Source: Pholiota molesta (lineage: Eukaryota; Basidiomycota; Agaricomycetes; Agaricales; Strophariaceae). Taken from it: DNA of 64,000 nucleotides. Both the position numbers and the translations under genes were made by a program. The notes beneath the pieces were generated by a model, which was not told the DNA's origin, did no database searches, and was given only the letters and a program-made list of their open reading frames with translations. This document shows, one piece after another, positions 11,310 to 24,880 of this stretch. Position 1 is the stretch's first letter. Each line of letters starts with the position of its first letter. The stretch spans positions 558,001-622,000 of the forward strand of contig JACGCK010000003.1 of the NCBI GenBank assembly GCA_014925825.1. The letters run 5' to 3'.

Positions 11310-11735
11310 CTGCCGCAGGTCGACTAGTGAGCAGGACTAGGAATGGTGCAGTCGATTCCTGGGGGTGGTTGTAGTCCTGTTAGATGATGCTTAAACACAA
11401 CGGATCTATTGCGAGTCTGCTGCCAATGCCATGTGATATTTTTTTATTTTTGTATCGCGGTCATTTGTAAGTACAGGTCGCGGCATGTGGTTAGGAGATA
11501 AGCCAGAGTCATTACATGACGGGCGAGCGAGAAACAGCATTTCGAGGCGAACCATGATAGAAGCAGGATGGGACAGACCTCCAGTTGTAGCCGAAAGTTG
11601 CCTGAGCCTCGGACTCGTCACGCCCAAATGTCTCTTTGTCAGCAAGTGGCCCCTTGCAAACTGGGAGGCACGCGCAGTTTATTGGCGAAAAGAGTTGAAG
11701 CTTCCATACTTTATAAATATTGAGGTAGATATACT
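11310..11735. other. Intergenic: ABCD promoter / ASNSD1 3' region
   Basis: 426 bp lie between two minus-strand genes. No repeat, RNA gene or strong promoter motif is visible. Confidence 0.35.
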
Positions 11736-14248
11736 TTATTCCAAATCGACGTCACCCCGTCGCTCTCCATCCATTCGAGCGGAATGGCTTCCAAACTGCA
11801 TTGCGCGCTTTTTTCTGGAGCTCGCTTCGGTAAGACCAAGTTTTCGCGCAGCGAATCGTAACAACATTTTGTCTCCAAGACCAACTTCTGCCCGAGGATC
11901 CATCTTGAAATGCACAGGTAGTGAAGCCAGAAAAGAGACCAATGACAACGAAAGAAATGGATGTCGGGTTTCCTTTCCATGTGAAGATATAACGCGATCA
12001 TCTCTACCAAGATTCCTGGTTGGAATTCGATCTATTTCTTCTTGCAGCTAGATAAGGATATAATTAAGAGATTGTGAGTAATCATTCAGTAATCTTTGCA
12101 CAGGATCCACTAACTTCTGTGATAGTCGCTGCCCATCCTCCGCTGTTATAAACTGTACGGTGACGCCCATAGCCGCCTAGGAGTTCATCTGACCCAAGTC
12201 CATTTAACAGGACTCTAGCTTCACTAACGTAAATTTCAGGTTCAGAGTCAGGCGTCTTTCGAATTTGTCCTTGTCCACGGGAAGCAAAATATAGCGCTAA
12301 CGCGAGGCTCTTTTTGGTGAATGAGGAACGGTTTTAACCATGTAGAAAGGTAAGACTAACCAAGTCCATGACAGTCCGTCCAGGATACATTAATGATTCC
12401 ACAATTGGACGCGCTGCTTGACATTCCTGCAAAACAAATTAGCATTGCAATACAGATCGAAGTCGAAACGTCCCTCCACTCACAGCATAAGGTACGTTGA
12501 CCTCGACCTGAATGAAGTATTAGCACATCCTCAAATCTCAACAAATAGCAAACACCCTCACAAAATTCCAAATCCTCCCGGGACAAATCCGCCGTAGCTC
12601 TTCGACCTCCTGCATTCCTGTCATTCTGTCTGGCACTAGATAGGGAATCTTCTCCTCTTCTACTTTCTCTACTAATCGACGCGATTCAGCCTTGCGAATG
12701 CGTTTGGGGATACCGCCGATATTTCCTTCTTTTTGTATTCTGATTTTCCGCGGATTCTCAAAAGCGACATTAAGGAGGTCGATAGGTTCGTCTAGAGGTA
12801 TATGTCTATTGGAGGGTAAATGCACGAAAGAGGAGACTACAAAACCTGCGCTTACCTATTTGCCAAGAAAGTAATGATGGTTGAGTCAATTCCTCCGCTG
12901 AAAAGGACCGCCAATCTCGCCTTTCCTTCAGGAAGACTATCCGTCGTCATTTTTGAGCGGCTGATAAAGCTTAAGAAAGACTCACGAGAACCGAGGAATA
13001 TCACGGACTTGGAGCATAACGCTTCTATCGAGTTGGGATATCAAATCATCAACAGCCCGCGAAAGATACTCCGGAATTTTGTCCAGAGTGTCAACCAATG
13101 GAATATTGTCAGAAGTTATCATGGTGTTAACTTTTCCGGGTTTGTCCTACATTGAAATTGATACGAGTCAAATATTTCCAAGTATAAATCATTAAAATTT
13201 CTTACAAATTTGTGTAGCAAACTAGGCGTGGTTGATGTCCTAGCAATTAGCTCCAAAGAGATGTCGAAACCGGCAGATATCTGTCAAATTTCAGCTTTTA
13301 CTCAGCCTTTAGAAATGCGAATCTATGGACTTACATCGGACGCCTTCCTCAAGGAGACAAGATCGAGGCTATATATGTGCTCAGTAGATAACTCCACGAA
13401 GTCATAAGCAGGATTGGCACCAGCAGAGACTGAGGACAAGAGCAGATACGGGCGGCTTGTAGTAGGCTTGTGGATGAGAAGAGACCGGCGACCCAGGGGG
13501 TCTCGACCGAAGTATAGGCGATGTGAGGTTGCCTGTGATTGAGGATCAACGGTGTTGCAAATATATCAAAGAGGGAAGCCTGACATGATAAAATGCAAAT
13601 GCATAGCTGTTCATGTGGAATGGTCAATAACATTCCAGAATGAAATTGTTCAACGAGCTTACGGTCCCTCGATGGTAGAGAATGCATCTCGAATGTTTTC
13701 TGCTGTCTCAGCCAGACAGAGTACGTCAAATAATTTGGATCCGTCGTTCTCATGCGAGGATATCTATGACAACGCTGAGTGAAAGGCAGTTCTGAGATCG
13801 TTGGCCACTAACTTCAATCCCTTCGAAGACCTGAAGCCAGCAGGTTAATCGGTGCCTGACATTGTAGGAAGAATGCAATAACCTCTCCATTCCAACAGAG
13901 CACATTCCCATCTCGGGCATGAGGTTGTACGATTGGAAAATCTCCTCTCAGGCGTAATTCTGAGGCGTAAAATGCGATATCCAACGTGAGCGAGGGACCG
14001 TTATCCGTAGAGCACCATGCAGCATCGGAAGCCTCCCACGTTTGAGGAGGTGCGGAAAAGGATAGTAAATGTGTATTCTGTGCGTCAGGTCCTGCGATTG
14101 CGCGTCTACATGAGCAAACGAAAGGGCTCTTTGACATACAGATCTCACCGCGAGCAGCATTCACTCTCCGAAGCTCAAGAGACACAGATGCAAAATCCGT
14201 ATCGTTTTGCGAAGACGTAAACTGGGCTGAGACGTATATGCCGCACAT
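11736..14248 (-). CDS. ASNSD1-type asparagine synthetase domain protein
   Basis: The start MCGIYVSA gives a Cys-2 nucleophile for an N-terminal class-II glutamine amidotransferase domain, continued by QPHARDGNVLCWNGE|VFEGIE across an intron. The C-terminal Asn-synthetase domain has the PP-loop AVLFSGGIDSTIITFLANR (about 12860-12920), then LNVAFENPRK and NGLGSDELLGGYGRH near 12150. The end is RHPFLS..VSFLASLPVH followed by RKKRAMQFGSHSARM. The order and spacing match the ASNSD1 family, conserved from fungi to animals with poorly defined function, rather than classical ASN1/ASN2. Many small exons are joined by clean GT-AG introns. The final coding exon ends at 11736. Confidence 0.9.
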
Positions 14249-14607
14249 AGCGAATCAACTTCGTGTAGATCAGAGACTTGAGAACGATGCTCACGACTGA
14301 AAGGATACAAAAATAATGCTCAGCTCTTGCGAATGTAAGCCCCGCTTCCGGCACATGACCCCAGCATTCTATCAAGGTCTAAATATAAATGCTAATGACT
14401 TATCATTGAAACTTGTCTCAAGTAAATACGAAGGTAGTAAAATAGACATATCCTAGTCTATAGCAATCGACAGATCCATGCCGCTTTCCGGTAATATATT
14501 TTGGAATAAAAGATATACGGTTCGTACTTGATACAATGGTCTAGTATTTGGAGCCTTCTAACAAACTTCTTCCACGCTATTTTGCAATATATAGTTCATC
14601 TGGACGC
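14249..14607. other. Intergenic: ASNSD1 promoter / 6PGDH 3' region
   Basis: 359 bp, A/T-rich, between two minus-strand genes. Nothing recognisable beyond expected UTR and promoter sequence. Confidence 0.35.
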
Positions 14608-16507
14608 TTATGTGTTGTAGGTGGAGGCAGAAACGTTTCCGCCTCGTCCGGTCCAGTTGACGTCTTGATAGTATTCGATCAGAATAGTATTTAAGGTGCG
14701 GAAAAGAGTACTCACGGATGTCCTCGCCGGCCTTGAACTTGGCGTTTTCCTTGCCGGGAAGAACGCGGAAGGTATGAGCACCGAAGTAGTCGCGCTTGAA
14801 TACATAGTGAATAAGAATGCATAAAAAATAAGTATAAGTGGCATAGTACCTGAGCTTGCAGCAGATTTGCGGGAACAATCTCGCTCCTGTAGCCATCGAA
14901 GAAGGCCAGAGCTGTGCTGAAGGCAGGAGTTGGGATGCCCCAGAGGACAGCCTGAGCGATGACACGCCTCCAGCCGGGCTGAGCCTTGTGGACGGCCTTG
15001 TTAAAGAAATCGTCAAACAGGAGAGATTCCAGCTTGGGATTTTTGTTATAGGCGGCAGTAATATCACCCAAGAACACGCTCTTGATGATGCATCCACCTC
15101 GCCACATAGCGGCAATTCCAGCGTAGTTGAGGTTCCAGCCAAGCTAGCAAACGAACATTTCAATAATGTAGGCATATTTTTTCTCATTTCGGACGTACCT
15201 CCTTTGCGTTCTCCCTCATGAGAATGAAGCCTTGAGTGTAGGAGATGATTTTAGAAGCATAGAGCGCCTGCTCGAGGTCGTCGATGAAGAGCTGCTTGTC
15301 TCCACGGAAAGGTTCCCGTGGAGGGCCCGAGATAACTTTACTAGCCCGCACACGCTCCTCTTTGATAGCAGACAGGCAACGAGCGAAAACGGCCTCTCCG
15401 ATGAGAGTGACTATGAACCAGACATTGAGGGAAATGAAATGATGTCAAAGATTTATTTGACATACCAGCTGTTCCAGCATCCAAAGCCGCAATGGCAGTC
15501 CATTTACCTGTTCCTTTCTGGCCAGCCTTGTCAAGAATCTTGGTAACGACGGGTTCACCATCGTCATCCTTGAACTTAAGGATGTTCGCAGTGATTTCGA
15601 TGAGGAAAGAGTCGAGGACACCCTTGTTCCATTTCACAAAGATATCGGCAATCTCATCCTCGTTCAATCCAAGACCCCGCTTAAGAATGTCGTAGGCTTC
15701 GGCGATCAATTGCATGTCGCCGTATTCAATGCCTTGGCAGAATGGTTCAATTTTGTTTAACAAAGTGAAATCAAATAATAAGCTTACCATTGTGAACCAT
15801 CTTCACGTAGTGGCCAGATCCTGACTCACCGACCCAATCGCAGCATGGCTCGCCATTGACTTGGGCAGCGGTCTTCTGGAAGATTTCTTTAATGTGAGGC
15901 CAAGCGGCCGGGGATCCACCAGGCATAAGAGAAGGGCCATAACGAGCGCCTTCCTCACCGCCGGACACACCAGAACCAACAAAGAGGAGACCTTTCGCCT
16001 CCAATTCTTTGGTGCGGCGAATAGAGTCGGGGAAATGAGAGTTTCCGCCGTCGATGATGATATCGCCCTGCTCGAGGTAAGGTTCGAGTTGATGGATGAA
16101 GTCATCGACTGCCTGTCCGGCCTTCACGAGGAGGATAATCTTGCGAGGGCGCTTAAGTTTGGCAACCAGCTCCTGTATGGAGTGAGCACCTTGAACCTTA
16201 GTGCCTGCAAGTGGTAATCAGTGAGATCATTGACATCATAGATCAGACTGATAACGGACCCTTTGCCTCATTGGCAAGGAAGTGATCAACTTTGCTGGTT
16301 GTGCGATTGTATGCAACAACGGTAAAACCCTTGTCGTTCATGTTCAAAATAAGATTTTGGCCCTGTGAAAGATATGAACAAGTCTCATTTGGGGAGGTTG
16401 CTGGGAGACATACCATGACGGCCAGGCCGATGAGACCAATATCGCCACTGTGGGGGATCAGCAGGGAAACAGGGCAGATCAGGGACGACCTACGTTGGGG
16501 CGGACAT
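14608..16507 (-). CDS. GND1: 6-phosphogluconate dehydrogenase, decarboxylating
   Basis: This oxidative pentose-phosphate enzyme converts 6-phosphogluconate and NADP+ to ribulose-5-phosphate, CO2 and NADPH in the cytosol. Exon 1 is a stub (MSAPT), followed by [21 protein letters not shown] with the NADP-binding glycine motif. Then come [29 protein letters not shown], the catalytic-site signature [45 protein letters not shown], and [11 protein letters not shown]. The last junction restores [20 protein letters not shown], the conserved NADP-proximal C-terminus. All expected blocks are present and in frame. The start is supported by the family's short leader before [12 protein letters not shown]. 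The promoter is shared with the divergent oxysterol-binding protein gene. Confidence 0.97.
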
Positions 16508-16829
16508 GATTGTTGTAGTAGGCGGGGTGGTGGAGGAGAGGAGGAGAGAAGAGTAAGACGCGGAATGTTTGGGGCGGGTACCTATATAGTATTTCCGGTC
16601 GATTATCAGCTTACACATCCTCATCACCATCGATCTCTAATTGGACAGCACCTCAGTCCAGAACGCGCTGGGATCTTGCGCGCATCCCGGCTGCTGCAGC
16701 CCAACTCCCATGCCACACAGGTCCGATTCAAAGCCGATGCGACTTTTGGCGCGTCCTTGCTCAATTCCAGCATCCATATCCGGCTATATCTCCGTGTTCT
16801 CTGGTCCGAGGACGTGACCAACCACCAAC
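16508..16829. promoter_or_regulatory. Divergent promoter GND1 / oxysterol-binding protein
   Basis: 322 bp separate the two opposed start codons, so both genes must draw on this region. It is moderately G+C-rich. I see no TATA box and assign no factor site. Confidence 0.45.
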
Positions 16830-19444
16830 ATGAAAGATCCCAGCGTCCCCGGGTTAGGGCATGCGTCGCTCAATCTCGGACTTGCATCTAGTTACATAAC
16901 TCATTCTGTCGTTCACATGGAGGGTCCACCAGTGCTCTACGAAGGTTGGGTACTCAAGAAGAGGAGGAAGAAGATGCAAGGTGCATTCCACGCGTACTTT
17001 TCTACGTCACAATGTTCTCAACGTCCATGCAGGCTTTGCACGCCGCTACTTTACTCTTTACCAATCTGGGTTGTTGTCATATGCATTCGAACCTGGTCAG
17101 CCTATCCGGGATCAAGTCCACCTCAACCGTGCTGCCATTTCAACAGCTCCGGGTCGCAAAGACATCCATATTGACTCAAATACTGCGACATTTCACATCA
17201 AATGTCTGTCCACAGACGACTTCAACAACTGGATGTCCGCTTTCAGGTTCTCCATTTCTTCAATACGATCTAAATGCGGGCTGATACGATTTCAGGAAGT
17301 TTATTTCCAATGGACTCGAGGCTAAGAAGGTCGCGACTTATCGTCAAGCTTCACGACAAGCAAGTATCAGTCTCAATCGCTCAGGCGCCCTTTTGGAAGA
17401 AATGGGCAATGTGGGTACAACATGGTGTTTTTATCCTTGGAATCTTAGTTCATTTTTGGTCAGACTTTCAATGAACTCGAGGGTTCCATCATGAATCTTT
17501 CTCTGGAACTGAACCCTCAAAAGCTTCATAGTCTGAATAAGAGATCTGACAAGCCCTCCAAAGAATCCAAATTTGGTTTATTTAAACGACGTGAGCTTCA
17601 TTTCTCTACATTCTGTTTTTGTCCTCATCGTATGAGACCTTCAATTTAGCACATCAGCCTGCCCAGGATAACAATATTGAGAATCCCTCATCTCATACCC
17701 ACTCGAATCCGGACCCTCTACAAGAAATACGAACCAATTTTGATGTTCTCAAGGCGCAATACTCTGCCCTCATCAAAGTTTTGCAAACACCCCTAAATGA
17801 TACCCCCCAACAAATACTCTCACCTCTTCCCTCTACATTCGAAGAGGAAGAGGAAAAGGTCGTAATGCATACTCAACGTGTAAACACGCCGGTGACTCGT
17901 AAATCATTACGTGATTCCATCAGTGACAGCTTTGTGGAATGGTTTGACGCTGAAGATGAAGGACCTCAAGAATTCATTATGGATGTAGGACAGGACGCGT
18001 TCGACCCTCCTAGCCGGATGCACTCTGTTACTAATGATATCAGCGCCGATAACTCCAGTATTGATACAGATTACGAAGAGGCAACAACAACGTCTGTCTC
18101 GGTGACACATGGCGAACCAACATCTTTCGGGCAAATGCAAGTTGTCCGAAGGACACAGCTACCAGCCCTTCCTCCGGCCGATGAAGGTAGTCTGTTCGCT
18201 ATCTTAAAGAAGAATGTCGGCAAAGTATGTATTTTAATTTTCTCAAAGATCACCAATCTGTAACTATTTTCTAGGACCTATCTTCAATAACTTTCCCAGT
18301 CACTTTCAACGAGCCATTAACGTTGCTGCAACGCGCGGCAGAAGAAGTCGAATATTTCAATCTTTTGGATGAAGCAGCAAAGGCAACAGATCCCATAACG
18401 CGCATTGCCTATGTTGCCGCCTTTGCGGTATCTGGATATGCACATACGCGACACCGGAGTGGTCGAAAAGGCTTGTAGGTACTTGTTTAGTGTTTTCGAT
18501 TCCAGTACTGATGATATGCATAGTAATCCTATGCTTGCAGAGACCTTTGAAGATATTCGCATGAAGTTCATAGCAGAGAAAGTCCGCCATAACCCCCTAG
18601 AAATTGCGTATCACGCCGAAGGATCAAATTGGGAATTAACCTCTACATCTTGTGGCAAGACGAAGTTCTGGGGTTAGTGACCATTCAGTATTTCCGGAGA
18701 ATTTCCATCTCACGCATCCGCATCCCAGGGAAAAGCTTCGAAATAATACCCCTGGGAACAACCACGTTGAGAATCGGAAAAGATACCTATGTTTGGTGAG
18801 AAGGGTGACAAGGTTGCATGGTTATGATCTGCTAACCGAATCGACTCAGGAAGAAACCATCCTCCTTTATACGAAACCTCATGGTCGGCACCAAGTATTT
18901 CGAACATACCGGGAAAATGATTATTGAAAATACCACGACTGAGTACCGCTGTGTGCTTGATTTCAAGCAAAACGGGTATTGGGGCCCTATGAATGTCGTC
19001 TCCGGGGCAATCCATGATTCCGCTGGCAACATTGCCGGTGAGCTCGATGGAAAATGGGACGACCAGATGTGTCAGATTCTCGATGCTTCGCACTTGCATG
19101 TTCTCTGGAAGGCCAATCCATTCCCGAAGAATTCACTCGAATCCTACGGATTTACCTCCTATGGGATCACTCTCAATGAAATGACAAGTGATCTTATTGA
19201 TAAGCTACCCGCAACAGATTCTCGTTTGCGGCCAGATGTGCGAGCCCTGGAAAACGCCGAATTAGACCATGCCGAAGAAGAAAAGTTGAGAATAGAGCAG
19301 GTCCAACGTGATAGAAGACTCAATGGTCAAGAACGTCAGCCGAGGTGGTTTAAACAAGTTGGCGACGACTGGCAATATGTTGGCGGTTACTGGGACAGCC
19401 GAGCGCGAGGTTGGAAACAAGGAGAAATATCTCCGCTTTGGTGA
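16830..19444 (+). CDS. Oxysterol-binding protein homologue with N-terminal PH domain (Osh3-like)
   Basis: Exon 1 (16830-16980) and exon 2 (from 17033) carry a PH domain: VLYEGWVLKKRRKKMQG, RRYFTLYQSGLLSYAF, then FHIKCLSTDDFNNWMSAF. A disordered linker with Ser/Glu-rich stretches and a WFDAEDE segment follows. The ORD lipid-transfer domain begins near 18180: TFPVTFNEPLTLLQRAAEEV, YVAAFAVSGYAHTRHRSGRK, GFNPMLAETFED, KFWGKSFEIIPLG, KKPSSFIRNLMVGTKYFEH, CVLDFKQNGYWGP. The end is RWFKQVGDDWQYVGGYWDSR. Family members exchange sterol and PI4P at membrane contacts. The usual EQVSHHPP fingerprint reads EKVRHNPLE here, so the second histidine is replaced by Asn. No GOLD domain or ankyrin repeats are seen in the encoded region. 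Frames join cleanly throughout. The start has a good context (CAACATGA), but a Met 30 codons later would also keep the PH domain. Confidence 0.9.
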
Positions 19445-20419
19445 TTATTGTACGCTTTCCAAGACTTTTTCTTCCATCTCTTTTTCCTTTCTTCTGGATT
19501 TTCCGATTGATTCCCTTCTTCATTAGTGTCTGCACTGGCAGTTAGTTGCACCGCAAATTGCGCTCTGCTATAGGACTCCATCTCATTTGCATTCTGGTAT
19601 TCATTTTACATACCCGCCAAATGTCGACGCTCAGAATACACGGTACAATAATGTGATGCACAGACATTTTGCCATTCAAAATATAGGTATTTATTTATTG
19701 GACGAGTCGTCAGTTGTACTAAAGTAGCCTATCAAATGATTTCAATTATAATAGACTCTATGAAGAATAGCACTGAGTACTAATCAGCCAATTAGTATCA
19801 CATGATTCTGACGTCCTGCTTCAAGTTTAACGGTGTTCAACCTGATCACGAACTTCAACTTGAAGGTCAAAAGACATTGGATAACTATTTGAACTTGATG
19901 AAAAGCTTCAGTCGACCCCTTGATATGTGGATTTCACTGCTTTTCATGAATTCCTACTCTGCTAGGCCCCTGTTTGGACTATGATCCGAGGAACACGTCG
20001 CTGGATTTTCCAATTGCTGCTTCCTCGCAACTAAAGCTCCGAGCGCCCCACGGGAGACTCATCGGGAATCATGTTCGCCAATATTGGCACCAAGCCTGCA
20101 AAGAGGAAGAATTAGCATTCGCTTTGGGATTCTAATATAGAATCTTAGGTCAAACAAATTCAACGTCGGAAACACTGAGTTAGTATGCTAAACATGTGCT
20201 TCTGGTCCACTTGTTGCTGCTTTCGACATGGCCTGCATTATCGACCCATGTGTCCGTCATTTATCCGTGGTGGTCAAGAGCAGGTCAGATGCAGAAGCGC
20301 TATACACGCACCCTTGTCTTCTCGGAAATTGTGGGCCGAGGTTTAGTCGGTGGCAACCTATAGTTAAGACTTGGATGTAAAGTGGGCAGCTTTGGTGTCA
20401 CCGACCTCAGCCTCTCGAT
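19445..20419. other. Intergenic upstream of the cellobiase gene
   Basis: 975 bp between two plus-strand genes. A short T/C-rich tract follows the upstream stop. The remainder is A/T-rich and presumably holds the cellobiase promoter. The open frames inside are short and featureless. I see no transposon terminus or RNA gene. Confidence 0.4.
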
Positions 20420-23400
20420 ATGGGACAGTTCCTGCTGCTGAGCGCGCTTCTAGCATTAGTAAGTACCGCCGTTTCCCAGCAGGCTGTATATCAACAATGC
20501 GGTGGAATCGGATGGTAGGCGAAGCATTTTATTCGTCGTCGATTACGGGTTTAACACCAAAACCTTTTCAAGGACAGGCGGAACTACTTGTGCTGCAGAA
20601 ACGACATGTACAGTTCTGAACAGCTGTGAGCCAGCTCTCGGAATCTGCAATGCCAACTATTTCATGAAATGCTCTAGATTATTCGCAATGCCTCCCTGGC
20701 GCGAGTACCACCACCACCACCAGCACTAGTAGTACTAGCACCACTGTCACCAGCACCAGCACGGGAAGCTCACCCACCGCTACCCCCGGTATTTCTTTCT
20801 GTGGCATTGATCCTCGTCTGTACTGATCATGTTGACTAGGCAATATATCTCCTGAATGGCAGGCAGCCTATACGAAAGTAGCTATCATAACTGGAATAAT
20901 AGCTATAGACATGTCCTAACAACTTCCGTTATGCTTATAGGCACAAGCGGCCATTGCAAAGCTCTCCCTACAAGATAAAGTTAATCTGGCAACAGGTAAG
21001 AATGCAGATACTAGCGTAATTTTCGTTGCGTTAATATCAATACTTCAATCATTTAGGTGTTGGATGGATGGATGGTAAACCAATGTCATTTTTTCCAAGT
21101 TTTGCAGTCCCTGACAAAAAATTTATGATCAAATTTTATCTTCTGGAATATAGGAAATTGCGTTGGAAATACGCCCGCTGTATCATCCATATCATTCCCT
21201 GGACTTTGCCTCGAAGGTGCGCCATGTTCTATCTTTTCATACTTGATTTTGCTGATAGATTTGAGCAGACAGTCCTGTTGGGGTCCGCTATGCTGATTTT
21301 GTCTCCGCATTCCCACCGTATGATCACTAACTTTCAACAATCCGACTACAAGGGATTAATATATTTAACAGGGCGATCAATGTTGCGGCCACTTTCAATA
21401 GGACGTTAATGCGACAACGTGGAGTAGACATGGGCGCTGAATTCCGCGGAAAGGGTGTCCACGTTGCTTTGGGACCTATGATGTACGTCCTTGAAAACAA
21501 AGCCAAAAAATATTTGCACACATACTGAAAAGTCATCAGGAATTTAGCCCGTACTCCTGCTGCTGGAAGAAACTGGGAAGGGTACGTCATGATTTTATAG
21601 AAAGCCTTTTTTCCAACCCTGCGTGAAAGATTCGGTGGAGATCCGTACCTTTCTGGAGAGGGTGCGTATGAGACTATCATGGGTATTCAATCCAATGGAG
21701 TTCAAGGTAGGTACTTTCTTTCTCTAATTCTTTCTTGTCCTCATGATTGATTAATTAATAACCCAGCGACCGCAAAACATTACATCAACAATGAACAAGA
21801 ACATTTCCGCACCACCAGCTCTTCTAATGTCGATGATCGGTCTGTGCCTTTGTTTAAATATATTACTTTGTTTCCTTATACGCTTTATTTGGCAACAGTA
21901 CCGTACGTGTTTTTTTGCCAATCTGCAGGAGTCCATTAACTGATTTGTCCGCCTACAGCAACATGAACTCTATGCGCTTCCGGTAAGATGCAAAGACGCT
22001 AATCTCGATATCATTGCTAAACAAATTGTCTTTCAGTTTTTACGTGCTGTTCAAGCCAACGTAGCCGCCGTGATGTGCAGTTACAGTTAAATCTTTCAAA
22101 TTTCTTTTGGCACAGGTTGAATGCTGAGCATGCTTTCGCTGATACCTCCTTTCAGATCAAAGTGAGTAATCTCTTCTCTGTATTGGTATATCAAATGACT
22201 CATTCACATGAAGTCAACGGAAGCTACGCATGCGAAAACGACAAGACTCTGAACGGTATTTTGAAAGGGGAATTCGGATTCCCAGGCTGTGAGCCTATTC
22301 ATTTATTGTTTTGTTTCAATCGACAACTATAGTAATGCATCGCTTTTAGATGTTATGTCTGGTCTGTCATTTCTGTCTTACAATACCGTAGGTTTGTATT
22401 CATCTACTGTCAATTTTAGATTGGTCGGCTACGGTAAGTTCAGCTGCATTAAACGCAAAAAATCTGGGTGCTCAAGGTTTCTATACTAGCATTCAACACT
22501 TTCTGTAAATGAAGGGCTTGATGTAGGTCCCCAAGTCTTTTCGTTTTTGGTTTATTCTCATTGTCCGGCAGATGACTATGCCAGGTAGATAACGAGCTAC
22601 AAACTGAAATTCTTGTTAACCAACGGTATCATAACTTTATAGGTGATATTACTCTGGGATCCGGTAAGCCAGTATTTGTAAATTCAAATTTGGCATGTAT
22701 CTGATTCGTTATGAACCCTCAGGTACGACTTACTTTGGTAGCGCTCTCGTTTCTGCAGTACAATCTGGATCTGTGCCACAATCTCGCATCGACGTGAGAT
22801 TTTGTCCTTCTTTATGAAGTTATCTTTGATTCTATTTCTTCCGTAGAATATGGCACTTCGCATCCTTGCTGCATGGTGAGTAGATACTGATCTTTCAATG
22901 TATAATTTGCGATTGACATGTATCTCTAGGTATCTCATGGGCCAAGACAGCGGATTCCCGGCTGTAAATTTCGACGCCTGGAACATAAACGGTGGTATCA
23001 ATACCCATGTCAATGTTCAAGCAGATCATGCAAAGTAAGGAGAACAAACAATCCATCATGGGTTGCATAGACGTTTTATTATAGTGTAATCCGGGACATT
23101 GCCGCAGCCTCTACAGTCTTGTTGAAGAACGTCGGCAACAGGTTGCCTCTGAATGCTCCTAAAAGCATTGGCATCATAGGAAATGGTGCTGCTGACGGGT
23201 CAAAGGGACCAAACGGGCAAGTATCCAAATTTCCTGTCACTTGTGGTCATTTTCTAATTGCAATACTTAGATATACGGATAGAGGAGGAGATGACGGAGT
23301 CCTCGCGATGGGTAAGCTCACCACACCAAATATCTCGCTGGGCACTTATTTCAATTATTTCTTTCAGGTGGGGAAGCGGTACAGTGAATTACCCTTACTT

Positions 23401-24880
23401 GATTGCAGTCAGTACTCCTTTCTCTCTAATATATCCGTCAGTAATATCAATATCATTCTTGATAGCCCTTGGATGCTATCACTACGAGAGCCACAACAGA
23501 TGGCAGCACCATTGCTTCATCTACCAGTGATACGGATCTTAACGGTGCAGCAAATGCTGCCAGAGGAAAATCCGTGGCCTTAGTCTTTATAACAGGTATT
23601 ATCAGATACTGTGATGAAATGAGCTTTCTTCATTGTTTCTATAACAGCTGATTCTGGAGAAGGATACATTACTGTTGAAGGTGTGTCGTTTCAATGTTTT
23701 TTTTTCTCGACATACCTCACAAATTTCAACTCTAGGCAATGCCGGTGATCGTAACAATTTGCAGTCCTGGCATAGCGGCGTAAGCCATGCGAACTTCGAT
23801 ATTCATGCTACAACTTATCGCTGCTCGATTAGGATGCATTGGTAGCGCAAGTTGCCAGCGTAAACCCCAACACAATTGTGGTTGTGAACAGTGTTGGACC
23901 GATAATTATGGAGCCATGGATCAATAATGTCAATGGCAAGTTCTCCTGCGCAATGGCTCTTCTTACAACGTGATAATTCATTTTCTTTGCTAGTTACGGC
24001 GGTAATATGGAGTGGTCTTCCTGGTCAAGAAGCTGGTTAGTTATTCTTCTATAACTAAGTTTTTGATATTTTCATTGACGGTGTAAAAGGAAATGGGTTG
24101 GTGGATGTCTTGTACGGTGCCTACAACCCCAGGTATGCGTACTTCCTTACCCAATTCTGAAATGCGTACCCAAACACCAGATTTATAGTGGTCGACTGCC
24201 CTACACGATCGGAAAAGCAGCAACGGATTATGCCGCTCAGGTCATCACCAGCGGTTCTGGAACAGTCCAAATCCCATACAATGAAGGTCTCTTCATTGAC
24301 TACAGATACTTCGATCAGAATAACATCACTCCCAGATTCGAATATGGATTTGGCTTGTCATACACGACTTTCCAATACTCGAATTTGGCTATCACTGGTA
24401 CATCTGGCGGAGGGACAGCGCCGACAGGCCCTGGCTCATCGCTCGATCCATGGTCAGTTACCACTCCTTTCCTTTACAAATTGACAACATTGATCCCAAT
24501 GTTGCTCGCCAAGGCTTCATACGGACGTCATCACCGTCACCTTTTCGTTGACAAATAACGGAACCGTCGCTGGTCATGAGGTTGGTTTATCCATTCGACT
24601 TGTATCTTGAAACTTGCATTCTGAGTCGGAAAACCAGATTCCACAGCTGTATCTCGCCCTTCCTGCTTCAGCGAAGTCTCCACCGAAATCTTTGAAAGGA
24701 TTCGATAGCATCTTCTTGACACCTGGCCAAACCACTACTGTTACGATGCAACTTTCGCGGTTCGATTTGTCCATCTGGGATGTAGTCAACCAGCGATGGT
24801 CGATCCCCAGTGGCCAAACTGGTATCTTAATAGGAGCCAGCAGTCGTGATATCCGACTGACAGGGTCAATTACAAACTAA
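20420..24880 (+). CDS. Secreted GH3 beta-glucosidase/cellobiase with N-terminal CBM1
   Basis: The start MGQFLLLSALLALVSTAVSQ is a classic signal peptide. A CBM1 cellulose-binding module follows: VYQQCGGIGW, then after an intron TGGTTCAAETTCTVLNS, then YYSQCLPGAS, with the four Cys and aromatic residues expected. A Thr/Ser linker near 20705-20790 leads to the GH3 catalytic domain: GLCLEDSPVGVRYADFVSAF, AARTFNR-like GINVAATFNRTLM, LGPMM, AKHYINNEQEHFR and the nucleophile Asp in YVMSDWSAT, rebuilt across two introns. GLDMTMPGD, the (alpha/beta) domain GLPGQEAGNGLVDVLYGAYN and the fibronectin-III-like domain ending at 24880 follow. The gene is unusually intron-rich; I rebuilt many junctions and found no frame error. 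It should hydrolyse cellobiose to glucose outside the cell. Phanerochaete has a comparable CBM1-GH3 cellobiase. Confidence 0.93.

Noticed and set aside
19802..19984. 60-codon open frame upstream of the cellobiase
   Set aside because: Too short, no domain, no intron or promoter context.
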